Source: Paenibacillus periandrae
GTDB taxonomy: Bacteria > Bacillota > Bacilli > Paenibacillales > NBRC-103111
Reading direction: 5' to 3'
DNA: 64,000 nt
NCBI RefSeq assembly: GCF_022458865.1
Contig: NZ_JAJNMU010000009.1
Span: forward strand, 276,965-340,964
A program made the position numbers and the translations under genes. Below are positions 16,841-25,439 of this stretch, piece after piece. The notes beneath the pieces are model-generated. The model had not been told where the DNA came from, ran no database searches, and saw only the letters and a program-made list of their open reading frames with translations. Positions within the stretch are counted from its first letter, which is position 1; each line of letters starts with the position of its first letter.

Positions 16841-17041
16841 ATGCAAAATGTCACTTTAAGCGTCGAAGGGATGTCCTGCGGACATTGCGTCAACTCGGTA
16901 GAAGGTGCGGTTAAGACACTCGGAGCTTCAGCCAAAGTAAATTTGGATAGCAAAGCCGTCGCTGTTGAGTATGACGAAGCCAAGACTTCTGTGAAGGCTA
17001 TTAAAGAAGTGATTGAAGAGGCCGGATATACTGTCGTGTAA
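16841..17041 (+). CDS. copZ: Copper chaperone CopZ (heavy-metal-associated domain)
   Basis: A 66-residue HMA-fold chaperone. The copper ligands C13 and C16 are in GMSCGHC, and the ferredoxin-like fold ends with IEEAGYTVV. It carries Cu(I) in the cytoplasm, normally to the exporter CopA, which is not seen here. GGGAGG is about 7 bases before ATG 16841. A CsoR-like operator lies upstream, so copper induction is expected. A lone copZ separated from copA is slightly unusual. Confidence 0.88.
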   Translation: MQNVTLSVEGMSCGHCVNSVEGAVKTLGASAKVNLDSKAVAVEYDEAKTSVKAIKEVIEEAGYTVV

Positions 17042-17080
17042 TTGGATGCGGAGCTATTTATAGCATTGTTTTTTTCAAGA

Positions 17081-17116
17081 AAGTCCCTTTGACCACAGAA
17101 AGTGGCATCGGGACTT
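17081..17116. terminator. Possible stem-loop between convergent copZ and MFS genes
   Basis: AAGTCCC (17081-17087) pairs with GGGACTT (17110-17116), with a small inner CCAC/GTGG helix. The following tail is only moderately T-rich on the plus strand. Confidence 0.45.
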
Positions 17117-17145
17117 ATTTGTGTTATCTTTTTAATATGAAAATA

Positions 17146-18585
17146 TTAGGAGGATTGCGATTGCAGCTGCAGCTTACGAATAAACATGATGAGCGGTAGA
17201 GCTGCGACAGCGATGAAGGTAGCGACGATATATACATCGTTAACACTCGCTGTGAAGGAAAGCAGTTTAATTTGTACAGCATCCTGAACGCCAGCCTTGA
17301 TAATGGCTGCCGACTCACTAATACCGAAGGTTCCAAGTAAGGATGTGAAAATGGCGATCGAAAATGACCCGAATAAATTACGTATCCAGTTGCTGATGGA
17401 AGAGGCATGTCCACTAAGCACAGGCGAAATTTGTTCCATACCGGCATTGCTTGCAGGCATCACGGCAAGGGCAATTCCTACATTGCGGACCATCATCCAA
17501 ATCAGAATGTACATATATGGAATGTCAATGGTCAATTTGCTCAGAGCATAAGTGCCAATAATGATTAGCACGATACCAATCCCCATCAGGGCACGCGGAC
17601 CGATACTCCCGTAAACTCTGCCAATGATCGGCATGACCAAGGCCATAGCAAGTGAAGCGGGAAGCAGGATTAAGCCCGTGTCAAGCGGTGTGACGTGCTG
17701 AATGTTTTGCAGAAAAATCGGGGTCAGAAAGGTTCCCGAATATAGGCTGATCGTAATGATACTGGAAATGATTAATGTGAGCGTATATCTACCATTCGCA
17801 AAAACACGGATGTTCAGCAAAGGCTCCTTCACGGTAAGCTCTCTCCAGATGAACAGAATGAGCACGATAGTGCCTATAATGAACAGGGTCATGGTTTTCC
17901 AATCCGTCCATCCCCAGGCGCCGCTTTGGCTGAATGCAACGAGCAGCGAGATGCTGCTGATCATGACGGTAAGCAGACCGGGAAAATCAAAGGTTTTGGG
18001 CACGCTTAGACGATAGTAAGGGATCAGCCATACGACCATTACAATGGCAATTAATCCTATCGGAATGTTCATCAGGAACAGCCACTGCCAACCGCCGACA
18101 ACCATCAGCAAGCCAGCTAGGGTAGGTCCGATTGCGGGAGCTAGCATCGCCGATAACCCCCAGAGGCTAATCGCCATTGCTTGTTTTTCCCGCGGGATGA
18201 TTTGATAAATAATGGTCATTGTCGCCGGCATAATAAGTCCGCTGAACAAGCCCTGCAGAATCCGGAATGCAATTAAAGATTCGATGTTCCAGGACATCGC
18301 GCATAGCAGCGAAGATAGCGTAAATCCAATTAAGGCAAATACATACAGCCGTTTATAACTGAATTTTTCGCCGAGGAATCCAGCTACTGGAGCAATCGTT
18401 CCCATGGCTAACATGAAGCCCGTCATCGTCCATTGAACAAGATGCAGGCTTGTCGCAAAGTGCTCTTCAAGCTTGGGAATCGCAATGGTGACGGTGCTTG
18501 AGCTCAAAACCGTAATAAAGGATCCAAAGAAAATGGCAAACATAATAGGCCAAAACTTGACTTGCTGTATACTTTCCGTGTTCAT
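17146..18585 (-). CDS. MFS multidrug efflux transporter, DHA2/EmrB type
   Basis: A 479-residue proton-coupled exporter with about 14 spans. Family signs are the first helix KFWPIMFAIFFGSFITVL with SSSTVTIAIPKLEEHF, motif A-like GFLGEKFSYKRLYVF, and motif C-like AMLAPAIGPTLAGLL. GGAGG is about 8 bases before the ATG. It is convergent with copZ and divergent from the GrpB-HAD gene. Tandem 14-bp operator-like repeats lie upstream, suggesting control by a MarR-type regulator not linked here. Confidence 0.92.
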   Translation of the reverse strand: MNTESIQQVKFWPIMFAIFFGSFITVLSSSTVTIAIPKLEEHFATSLHLVQWTMTGFMLAMGTIAPVAGFLGEKFSYKRLYVFALIGFTLSSLLCAMSWNIESLIAFRILQGLFSGLIMPATMTIIYQIIPREKQAMAISLWGLSAMLAPAIGPTLAGLLMVVGGWQWLFLMNIPIGLIAIVMVVWLIPYYRLSVPKTFDFPGLLTVMISSISLLVAFSQSGAWGWTDWKTMTLFIIGTIVLILFIWRELTVKEPLLNIRVFANGRYTLTLIISSIITISLYSGTFLTPIFLQNIQHVTPLDTGLILLPASLAMALVMPIIGRVYGSIGPRALMGIGIVLIIIGTYALSKLTIDIPYMYILIWMMVRNVGIALAVMPASNAGMEQISPVLSGHASSISNWIRNLFGSFSIAIFTSLLGTFGISESAAIIKAGVQDAVQIKLLSFTASVNDVYIVATFIAVAALPLIMFIRKLQLQSQSS

Positions 18586-18671
18586 GTTGGTCCTCCGTTA
18601 TCCGATTTATCTATCTATGAAAAATAAAAAAGTACTAAGATCAGATTGTAACATTTGAGTACATAAATATC

Positions 18672-18701
18672 TAGTAATCAAACTAAATAGTTATCAAACT
18701 A
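18672..18701 (-). promoter_or_regulatory. Tandem inverted-repeat operators before the MFS exporter
   Basis: Two copies, TAGTAATCAAACTA (18672-18685) and TAGTTATCAAACTA (18688-18701), are 16 bases apart. The second is a perfect dyad TAGTT-TGAT-AACTA on the minus strand. MarR-type repressors of efflux genes bind sites of this form. Confidence 0.6.
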
Positions 18702-18772
18702 TTTTTAAAGATTTGGTGAAGCGGACTTTTGGTTAGACGATTTCATCTTCGATATGAAAGGGAAGATATCTC

Positions 18773-19930
18773 ATGGAGCAAGTGATAATCAATGAATACA
18801 ATCCGGAATGGATGCACGAGTTCATTCGTGAAAAAGAGCGAATCTCCATTGCTATACCAGATATTGCGATCCAGATCGAGCATATCGGAAGTACGTCAGT
18901 CCCTGGATTAGCGGCCAAGCCATTAATTGATATGATGGTGGGTGTAAAGGACTTATCATTGATTTCTTCGGTTCATAAGGAACGACTGGCTGCAATGGGG
19001 TACGAGTTCGTGGATCATCCGGAGTTTCCAGAAAGAAGATTTTTTCGTAAAGGCAAGTGGCGTGCTGGCACCCATCATCTTCATCTCTACCGGTATGGAG
19101 GTGAGCAATGGACTTCCAATCTATTATTTCGCGATTATTTGATTGACCATCCGGAGGAAGTGGTAGTTTACGGGGACTTGAAAAGGACCTTACAGGAGCA
19201 GTATCCGCAGGATCGGGTTTCCTATACCAAAGCAAAAGCACCCTATATTCAACAGGTGATTCAAAAAGCTCAGCAAGCAGCAAAATCAAAGAGTCTGATC
19301 CAAGGCATAATTTTCGATATGGATAACACACTGCTGCAGTCCCGAATTGATTTTGCTGCGATGAAAGCAGATATTTTCAGTTATTTGCATACTTCAGGAA
19401 TTGTGCCTGCGGATTTTCCGCTGTCTGTGCATACGTGCGCTACGTTGATTGAGTATGGTAAGCAAAGCGGATTAAGCGGTGAGAAGGAAAGGGTGGTATG
19501 GGAAATAGCTGCAAAGCATGAACTGCTGGGGATGGAGGGTGCGGGACTCGAGCCTGACGTGGAATCTTTGTTACAGCGACTTCATCAGAAATATACGCTG
19601 GCCATAGTGACGAACAATTCTATCGATGCAGCCAACGAGGCTCTCCACAAAACGGGGATTCACGGGTACTTTGATCTAATCGTAGGCAGAGAGCAGATGA
19701 CTGCTCTCAAGCCCTCGCCTTCCGGCTTTCACTATGTGCTCAAGCAATTTCCACAGATAGCCTCTGATGCATGGTTATCTGTGGGCGATTCATGGATCGA
19801 TGGTAAAGCTTCGACCGAAGCTGGAATCCGCTTTATTTGCTATCAAACCAATCTGGAGATTATGCATGAACGAGGAGTAACCGCAATAGCCAGAATTGAG
19901 AATATCCCGGATTTAATTAGGTTTATGTAG
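18773..19930 (+). CDS. Fusion of GrpB/UPF0157 nucleotidyltransferase-like domain and HAD hydrolase
   Basis: A 385-residue two-domain protein. Residues 1 to about 165 form a GrpB-family domain with the signature IEHIGSTSVPGLAAKPLIDM and a late LRDYLIDHPEEV-like segment. Residues from about 178 onward are a HAD hydrolase: nucleophile motif IIFDMDNTLL, then IVTNNS (motif II), a lysine in MTALKPSPSG (motif III) and VGDSWIDGKAS (motif IV). There is no stop or frameshift between them. AAAGGGAAG precedes the ATG. The domains may act on one phosphorylated or nucleotidylated metabolite; this is inference. Confidence 0.88.
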   Translation: MEQVIINEYNPEWMHEFIREKERISIAIPDIAIQIEHIGSTSVPGLAAKPLIDMMVGVKDLSLISSVHKERLAAMGYEFVDHPEFPERRFFRKGKWRAGTHHLHLYRYGGEQWTSNLLFRDYLIDHPEEVVVYGDLKRTLQEQYPQDRVSYTKAKAPYIQQVIQKAQQAAKSKSLIQGIIFDMDNTLLQSRIDFAAMKADIFSYLHTSGIVPADFPLSVHTCATLIEYGKQSGLSGEKERVVWEIAAKHELLGMEGAGLEPDVESLLQRLHQKYTLAIVTNNSIDAANEALHKTGIHGYFDLIVGREQMTALKPSPSGFHYVLKQFPQIASDAWLSVGDSWIDGKASTEAGIRFICYQTNLEIMHERGVTAIARIENIPDLIRFM

Positions 19931-19941
19931 CTTATCTGACA

Positions 19942-21213
19942 TTAGATACGGAAAATACTGATCTTTAATTTCTGCTGATCGGCATGGTCTCTCAACACCT
20001 CGGAGGATGCGGCAATTTCCTGCATAACGGCGGTTTGATCTTGTGTGGATGCTGCTACTTGCTTAGCCCCTTGCGAGATCAATCCGGCAATATCGTCAAT
20101 TTCCCGGGTGCGGTGCAGGGTTTGGCTGATTTGTCGGATTTGTTCTGCGATTACACCGGTTATACCCTCTACCGATTCGGCTGTTACTTCAGTTGCGGCA
20201 GTCATTTCAGCAAGTGTACCTATAAGGGCTTCACCTTTTGCAGCTTCCTTATCCACAGTACTTACCTGCTTGGAAATATCCGACACGACTTCATTGACCT
20301 GTGACTGAACCTCCTCTATACGTTGGTTAATGCTGTGGACTGCTTCTGTGCTTTTTTCGGCGAGCTTGCGAATTTCAACTGCTACGACCGCAAAGCCGGC
20401 TCCGTGCTCACCTGCATGAGCAGATTCAATGGAGGCATTCAGTGCCAGTAAATTCGTCTGATCTGCAATTTCTCCGACTACCCTGGAGATGTGACTTATT
20501 TCCTGAGCGTGCTCGTCGAGCTTATGTATACGTTCTAAGGTCCCTACGTTAGCCTGACTCAGCTCCAATAATTGCTGAACAAGTGAATGAATCGCAAGAC
20601 TGCTTTCCTGTGTGGATTTGACCATGCTGCGCGATAGCTGCAATGCTTCGTTGGCTTTGCTGCTCACATCATCAGCGGCCTTGGTGATCGTCTCGACAGA
20701 CGTAAAGGTATTGTGGGCAGATAGTGCCTGCTGATCGGCCCCTTTGGAAATATTGTCAACGGTAATAGCTGTTGCTTCGATCTGCTGCGCAGCCTGCTGG
20801 AGTGCACTGCTTAGTGTGGAGGCATTCAGATTCGTAAAGGAAGCATTACTGGAGATGTCGGTAATAATTTGTCTCAGGTTCACGATCATCTGATTAAAAG
20901 ACGAGCTCAGTGTGCTTAACTCATCATTGCCGCGGTGGATTGGAATCGTCATTGTCAGATTGCCGCCTGCCGCTTCATCTACAGCCGCAGTAAGGCGAAG
21001 CAGGGGACTGACCAGCCAGCGCGCGGCCAACCAACCCAGGAAACCTGTCCAGAAAACGCCCATCGACATAATAATGGACATATATAACCAATCGGTCATT
21101 TGCGGGGCTATCCAGGCTTTTAAAACAAAAATGCACACAGCGCTTGTTCCGTAGGTCATCATAGAGACGGCAGTAATACCAATGACCATTTTTTTGACAA
21201 TACCGATTTTCAT
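19942..21213 (-). CDS. Methyl-accepting chemotaxis protein with minimal ectodomain
   Basis: A 423-residue chemoreceptor. Two spans (about residues 9-31 and 42-64) are separated by only about ten external residues, so it lacks a normal ligand-binding ectodomain. HAMP follows ([18 protein letters not shown]), then a long methyl-accepting coiled coil with the signalling tip [20 protein letters not shown]. Receptors of this form usually sense membrane or cytoplasmic state, or work with a partner. It converges on the GrpB-HAD gene and is divergent from pyrB. Confidence 0.92.
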   Translation of the reverse strand: MKIGIVKKMVIGITAVSMMTYGTSAVCIFVLKAWIAPQMTDWLYMSIIMSMGVFWTGFLGWLAARWLVSPLLRLTAAVDEAAGGNLTMTIPIHRGNDELSTLSSSFNQMIVNLRQIITDISSNASFTNLNASTLSSALQQAAQQIEATAITVDNISKGADQQALSAHNTFTSVETITKAADDVSSKANEALQLSRSMVKSTQESSLAIHSLVQQLLELSQANVGTLERIHKLDEHAQEISHISRVVGEIADQTNLLALNASIESAHAGEHGAGFAVVAVEIRKLAEKSTEAVHSINQRIEEVQSQVNEVVSDISKQVSTVDKEAAKGEALIGTLAEMTAATEVTAESVEGITGVIAEQIRQISQTLHRTREIDDIAGLISQGAKQVAASTQDQTAVMQEIAASSEVLRDHADQQKLKISIFRI

Positions 21214-21319
21214 TACGATTCCTCATTTCGCACAGGGCTGTTGTTCTCACTATAGTAGTGTAACGCTTGGAGCCTGTTTGATCTGTGATTAAACTCACAG
21301 CAGGCAAGTGAGCACGCCA

Positions 21320-21348
21320 TTTCACCTTGTCGCAAATTGCGCTATAAT
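21320..21348 (+). promoter_or_regulatory. SigA promoter before pyrB
   Basis: TTTCAC (21320-21325), a 17-base spacer and a perfect TATAAT (21343-21348). The predicted start point near 21355 excludes translation starts further upstream. Confidence 0.6.
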
Positions 21349-21412
21349 TCTAATGTTGGTACGTGGTGATCCTATCTACATTCGCAGCAGCATTCATTCT
21401 TCGGGAAAGGGA

Positions 21413-22348
21413 TTGATTCCAATTTTAAACGTAGCTCATATCATCGGGTCCAAGCAATTCGATCAAGCGGCTTTAGGAGAGCTCTTCGCTTCAGCCAAGG
21501 AGATGGAGAATATAACCTTACAGGGGGGGGCCAAGCTTCTTACCGGTAAAATTATGTGTTCGCTCTTCTTTGAAGCGAGTACGCGTACCCGGTTTTCCTT
21601 TGAATCCGCGATGCACCGTCTAGGCGGGAGCGTGATTGGCACGGAAAATGCGGCCCAGTTTTCTTCAGCTATCAAAGGCGAAACGCTGGAAGATACGATT
21701 CGTGTTGTAAGCGGATATTGTGACTTAATAGTGATGAGACATACAGAGGTGGGTGCCGCACAACGAGCTGCAGCGGTATCGACTGTGCCGATTGTTAATG
21801 CAGGGGACGGTTCAGGGGAGCACCCGACACAGGCGCTATTGGATTTGTTCACGATTCAGAAGGAGCTTGGACGGATTGATGGTATACATATTGCTATGAT
21901 TGGCGATTTGACCTATGGACGGACGGTTCACTCGCTAAGTTACTTGTTATCCAATTATAAAGATGTGAAGATTACTTTTATTGCTCCAGATAACGCGGTT
22001 ATCCCTCAAGGCGTGAAACAATTTCTTGATGAAAAAGGAATTAACTACGAGGAAACCTCCGACCTCACGAAAGCAGCCGAGACGGTTGATGTCTTTTACC
22101 AAACACGCATCCAGAAGGAGCGTTTCCCTTCTCTGGAAGAATATAATAAAGCGGCAGGCCAATATATTATTGATCGGCAGCTGCTTGATCATATGAAGGA
22201 GGATGCACTGATTCTTCATCCACTGCCCAGGGCAGGTGAGATTCATGCTGATGTCGACACGGATCCGCGTGCTGCCTACTTCCGACAAGCACAAAATGGA
22301 TTGTATATGCGGATGGCTATTATTGAGCAATGTTTAAGAGCTAAGTGA
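21413..22348 (+). CDS. pyrB: Aspartate carbamoyltransferase catalytic subunit, E. coli-like class
   Basis: Catalyses carbamoyl phosphate plus aspartate to N-carbamoylaspartate in pyrimidine synthesis. The carbamoyl-phosphate motif is FFEASTRTRFSFES, with HPTQALLDLF, GDLTYGRTVHSL and HPLPR. From memory, it resembles the E. coli/eukaryote sequence (SVIGTENAAQ, KGETLEDTI) much more than Bacillus PyrB (FFEPSTRTRFSFE). The TTG at 21413 gives 312 residues, close to the 311 of E. coli PyrB, and aligns LIPILNVAHII with its N-terminus. ATG 21353 falls on the transcription start. No pyrI or other pyr gene is adjacent. Confidence 0.9.
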   Translation: MIPILNVAHIIGSKQFDQAALGELFASAKEMENITLQGGAKLLTGKIMCSLFFEASTRTRFSFESAMHRLGGSVIGTENAAQFSSAIKGETLEDTIRVVSGYCDLIVMRHTEVGAAQRAAAVSTVPIVNAGDGSGEHPTQALLDLFTIQKELGRIDGIHIAMIGDLTYGRTVHSLSYLLSNYKDVKITFIAPDNAVIPQGVKQFLDEKGINYEETSDLTKAAETVDVFYQTRIQKERFPSLEEYNKAAGQYIIDRQLLDHMKEDALILHPLPRAGEIHADVDTDPRAAYFRQAQNGLYMRMAIIEQCLRAK

Positions 22349-22413
22349 ACCATATGAGAGGCGATCATCTTCCTGCAATGAGGATAGCCATAACACAAAA
22401 CCCCAGCAGCATC

Positions 22414-22446
22414 GGGCAGTTACTCCATCGGAGTGCTGTCCTTTTT
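22414..22446 (+). terminator. Terminator after pyrB
   Basis: GGCAG-ACTCC / GGAGT-CTGTCC form a stem with one bulge and a 3-base loop, followed by TTTTT. Confidence 0.6.
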
Positions 22447-22594
22447 GGTATCCATCGAACAAAAAGAATCCGATTGAAATGGAATATGTGTGGATAAATG
22501 GTAGTATCATGCAGGAAAGTCATTCGTTTTATTGAATTCTAAAGTGTGGAGCTTTCTGTCAGTGTCAAATCTCAATTACAAAGGAGTGATCTGG

Positions 22595-23053
22595 ATGATT
22601 CGAGGAATCTATGAAACTCATTTACAAGTAAGTCAATTGGAACGATCTATACAATTTTATGAAAGTTTAGGATTAGTGATCGATTCTATCAGTCATAGGC
22701 GAAAAATCGCTTTCTTCGTATTCAATAAACATACAGAACATGAAACCATGCTTGGCTTGTGGCAAGTGAGCGTTGGAGAAACAGTGAATAAACGTCATAT
22801 CGCTTTTAATGTAAGCCTTGATCATATAAGGGCGGCAAAAGAATGGCTTGCTGCAAGGGGAATCGAGACCAAGTCTGTTTTTGGCAAAGATGGATCTAAA
22901 CCGATTGTTCATGCGAATGATCCCGCTGCAGCCATTTATTTTGATGACCCTGATGGGAATGAACTGGAGTTTTACGCCAGAATACCTGGCGAGCCCAAAG
23001 TGGTAGACTCAACAAAGTTTTTAAGCGAATGGAATGGAGACCAATCTAGTTAA
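22595..23053 (+). CDS. VOC-family (glyoxalase/bleomycin-resistance fold) protein
   Basis: A 152-residue metalloprotein-fold member of two beta-alpha-beta-beta-beta modules. Typical elements are IYETHLQVSQLERSIQFYESLGL at the start (His metal-ligand position) and ADPAAA-IYFDDPDGNELEFYA near the end (Glu ligand). Members act as dioxygenases, isomerases, thiol transferases for fosfomycin or drug-binding proteins. AAGGAG 10 bases before ATG 22595 sets the start. It opens an AT-rich run of small enzyme genes. Confidence 0.85.
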   Translation: MIRGIYETHLQVSQLERSIQFYESLGLVIDSISHRRKIAFFVFNKHTEHETMLGLWQVSVGETVNKRHIAFNVSLDHIRAAKEWLAARGIETKSVFGKDGSKPIVHANDPAAAIYFDDPDGNELEFYARIPGEPKVVDSTKFLSEWNGDQSS

Positions 23054-23071
23054 AACAAGAAGGAGAAAAAG

Positions 23072-23530
23072 ATGAAACCGATTCGTAATTCAGCCAAGGC
23101 TGTCATAATCCAAGAAGGCAAACTACTACTTACCAAGAATCAAGATGAACAAGGCTTCTTTTATTTATTTCCTGGTGGCGGTCAAGAGTTTGGCGAGGAA
23201 TTAATACATGCAGTAATTCGTGAGTGTATGGAAGAAATAGGAACAGAAATCATAGTTCATGATTTGATACATGTAAGAGAATACATAGGCAAGAATCATC
23301 AATTTGCAGACTGGGATTCAAATGTTCATCAGGTGGAGTTTTATTTTACGTGTCAGCTAAAGGATACTCGTGCGAGTATATCCAATGGGATTAATCCGGA
23401 TTCTTATCAGGTAGGCGTAGAGTGGGTAGATCTTGGAACATTAGAAGAAATAAGACTGTATCCAAAGACGTTAGGAACTATCATAAAGAACAAAATGGAA
23501 TCGAGAATATATATCGGAGATGTGAATTAA
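23072..23530 (+). CDS. Nudix hydrolase
   Basis: A 152-residue pyrophosphohydrolase. The Nudix box begins at GGGQEFGEELIHAVIRE and continues CMEEIG, matching GX5EX7REUXEEXGU. It cleaves nucleoside diphosphates linked to another moiety; the substrate is not determined. GAAGGAG lies 9 bases before the ATG. It starts 18 bases after the VOC gene, so the two are likely cotranscribed. Confidence 0.88.
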   Translation: MKPIRNSAKAVIIQEGKLLLTKNQDEQGFFYLFPGGGQEFGEELIHAVIRECMEEIGTEIIVHDLIHVREYIGKNHQFADWDSNVHQVEFYFTCQLKDTRASISNGINPDSYQVGVEWVDLGTLEEIRLYPKTLGTIIKNKMESRIYIGDVN

Positions 23531-23632
23531 CGGAAACTGTGAGTGAAGACATAGCGGCCAGGCACAAGAAGGATGAAAAGGAGATGGTCCTAGCCATCTT
23601 GTAAAAGTACACCGTGAAAGGCAGAGAGTATA

Positions 23633-24487
23633 ATGAATGAGCTTGTCCGCAATATCAACTGGATGGAAAAGAATAAGGATTTGAATGCATGGTTAGAACA
23701 AGACATCAACATAACTCCATTAGATTCTGGACTTGAAGCTGATGTGTTCATGATTCGTACACCGGAATCTCAGTTTGTATTAAAATTATGGAATCGAGAT
23801 TCTAAGCCAGATATTTCGATTCAATATAAGCTGTTAGAAGGCATGTATAATCGGCAAATTGCAGTTTCTAAACCGTTTGGTTGGGGATTCGATGAGAAAC
23901 ATAATCAAGTGTTATTGACCAGTTTTGATGGTACACCTATCCGTAAACTGAATACAATAAAACTTACAAAAATTGCAAATATACTAACCGAAATACATGA
24001 TGTGCCTTTACAAGTTTTAGAGAATGCGACAGTGCCCAAATATGATTTTATAAGCTATTTCTTTCCTAAAGTAGACGCGCATGTAGATATAAAACAACTG
24101 CTCATACAGCTTGCTTCAAGCTCGAATATGGAACAGAACCGTCTTATTCATGGCGATTATAATTTAGGAAATATTCTTGAATCAGATGGAAAGTATACAA
24201 TTATCGATTGGACCAACGTTCAATTGGGTGATCCCAGATACGATATTGCATGGTCAATTATCATAATTTGGATATATGCAAGTGAAAGGCATAGTTCAAC
24301 TTACCGTTCTGTATTTGTAACGAACAACAATTACTCTGAGGATGAGCTAGAAATCTTTGAGGCGATCGCTTGCCTTCGATGGATTCTACTAAACCGAACT
24401 GCAAAGCTCCCCAAACGGCATAACACACTGTCTACGATTAGGACGATTTTAATAAAAAATAAGTATTTGAATGAAAAATTGCTTTAA
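23633..24487 (+). CDS. Aminoglycoside phosphotransferase-like (APH) kinase
   Basis: A 284-residue protein-kinase-fold enzyme. The Brenner motif is HGDYNLGNIL (catalytic D175) and the metal-binding motif is IIDWTNVQLGDPRYD. N-terminal LDSGLEADVFMIRT and FVLKLW hold the glycine loop and lysine. Relatives phosphorylate aminoglycosides, macrolides, homoserine, choline or other small alcohols, so resistance cannot be claimed. Codon and base use are AT-rich: the 60 bases from 23941 contain only 16 G/C. Its stop precedes VanW by about 100 bases. Confidence 0.83.
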   Translation: MNELVRNINWMEKNKDLNAWLEQDINITPLDSGLEADVFMIRTPESQFVLKLWNRDSKPDISIQYKLLEGMYNRQIAVSKPFGWGFDEKHNQVLLTSFDGTPIRKLNTIKLTKIANILTEIHDVPLQVLENATVPKYDFISYFFPKVDAHVDIKQLLIQLASSSNMEQNRLIHGDYNLGNILESDGKYTIIDWTNVQLGDPRYDIAWSIIIIWIYASERHSSTYRSVFVTNNNYSEDELEIFEAIACLRWILLNRTAKLPKRHNTLSTIRTILIKNKYLNEKLL

Positions 24488-24584
24488 ATTAATCTGTTGG
24501 ACAGCTATCACTTTGGTCAAAAGAGTTGGGCATACAAGCAGTTTCTTCAAATTTGATTGGAAGGGATCTTGGGGAATCATTTTT

Positions 24585-25439
24585 ATGAAGAAAATTATTT
24601 TGAGGTATTTACCGTTTTTATACAGGTTGAGAGTTCAACAGCTGATTATGAAGAGGCATATGATTAATTTGAATCCTTCAATACATTACGCCCGTGCTAT
24701 GAGCACCGAGAAGTTAAGCTTTGTATGTATGAAACATAAGTCTGTTTTAAGAAGAGTCTTGGGAAACTCTGATCCTATGTTACAAGAAAATAAGATAAAC
24801 AACCTCCGAATAGCTCTTCTGAGTGTAAATGGGGTTACTATTCAATCCGGAGAGACGTTTTCTTTTTGGAAATTGATTGGCAAGACGACAAAGGATAAAG
24901 GATACATTGAAGGATTAATGCTATCGAATGGGGAAGTGCGCACTGGTATTGGAGGCGGGCTTTGTCAATTGGCTAATATGTTATTTTGGCTGGCACTTCA
25001 TACACCACTCAGGATCAAAGAAAGGCATCATCATAGTTTTGATATATTTCCTGATGATCGAAGAATGATACCATTTGGAGTCGGTACGAGCGTCTTTTAT
25101 AACTATGTGGATTTACAATTTTACAATCCTACGAATTACACTTTTCAATTCAATCTATCTTTAACTGATGATTTTTTGGAGGGATCGATCAGCAGCGATC
25201 AGGAATTAAATTATCTGTACAAGGTGGATGAAAGGAAGCATACGTTTTACCAGAAGGAGAACAAATGGTATAGGGGAAATGAAATATGGCGATTAGTATT
25301 AAGTAAAGAGGATCGAGCACCAGTCAATGAAGAACTGATCATTATAAATAATGCAGAAGTTAAATATGCGAAATCAAATCAGGTAACTCAGGAAACGAGC
25401 TTATCAACTAACAATAATGAGGGAAGTCACTATGAATAA
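24585..25439 (+). CDS. VanW family protein
   Basis: A 284-residue VanW-domain protein: ALLSVNGVTIQSGETFSFW, GIGGGLCQLANMLFWLALHTPL and HHHSFDIFP are the family hallmarks. VanW occurs in some vancomycin-resistance (VanB) clusters and in many genomes without them; its biochemical role is unknown. The preferred start is ATG 24585, behind GGGGAA; in-frame ATG 24471 would add 38 poorly conserved-looking residues and overlap the APH gene. Its stop overlaps the methyltransferase start by 8 bases (ATGAATAA). Confidence 0.85.
   Translation: MKKIILRYLPFLYRLRVQQLIMKRHMINLNPSIHYARAMSTEKLSFVCMKHKSVLRRVLGNSDPMLQENKINNLRIALLSVNGVTIQSGETFSFWKLIGKTTKDKGYIEGLMLSNGEVRTGIGGGLCQLANMLFWLALHTPLRIKERHHHSFDIFPDDRRMIPFGVGTSVFYNYVDLQFYNPTNYTFQFNLSLTDDFLEGSISSDQELNYLYKVDERKHTFYQKENKWYRGNEIWRLVLSKEDRAPVNEELIIINNAEVKYAKSNQVTQETSLSTNNNEGSHYE

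Noticed and set aside
23422..23604. Plus-strand frame after the first Nudix gene
   Set aside because: Overlaps the Nudix gene in another frame, with no ribosome site or family pattern.
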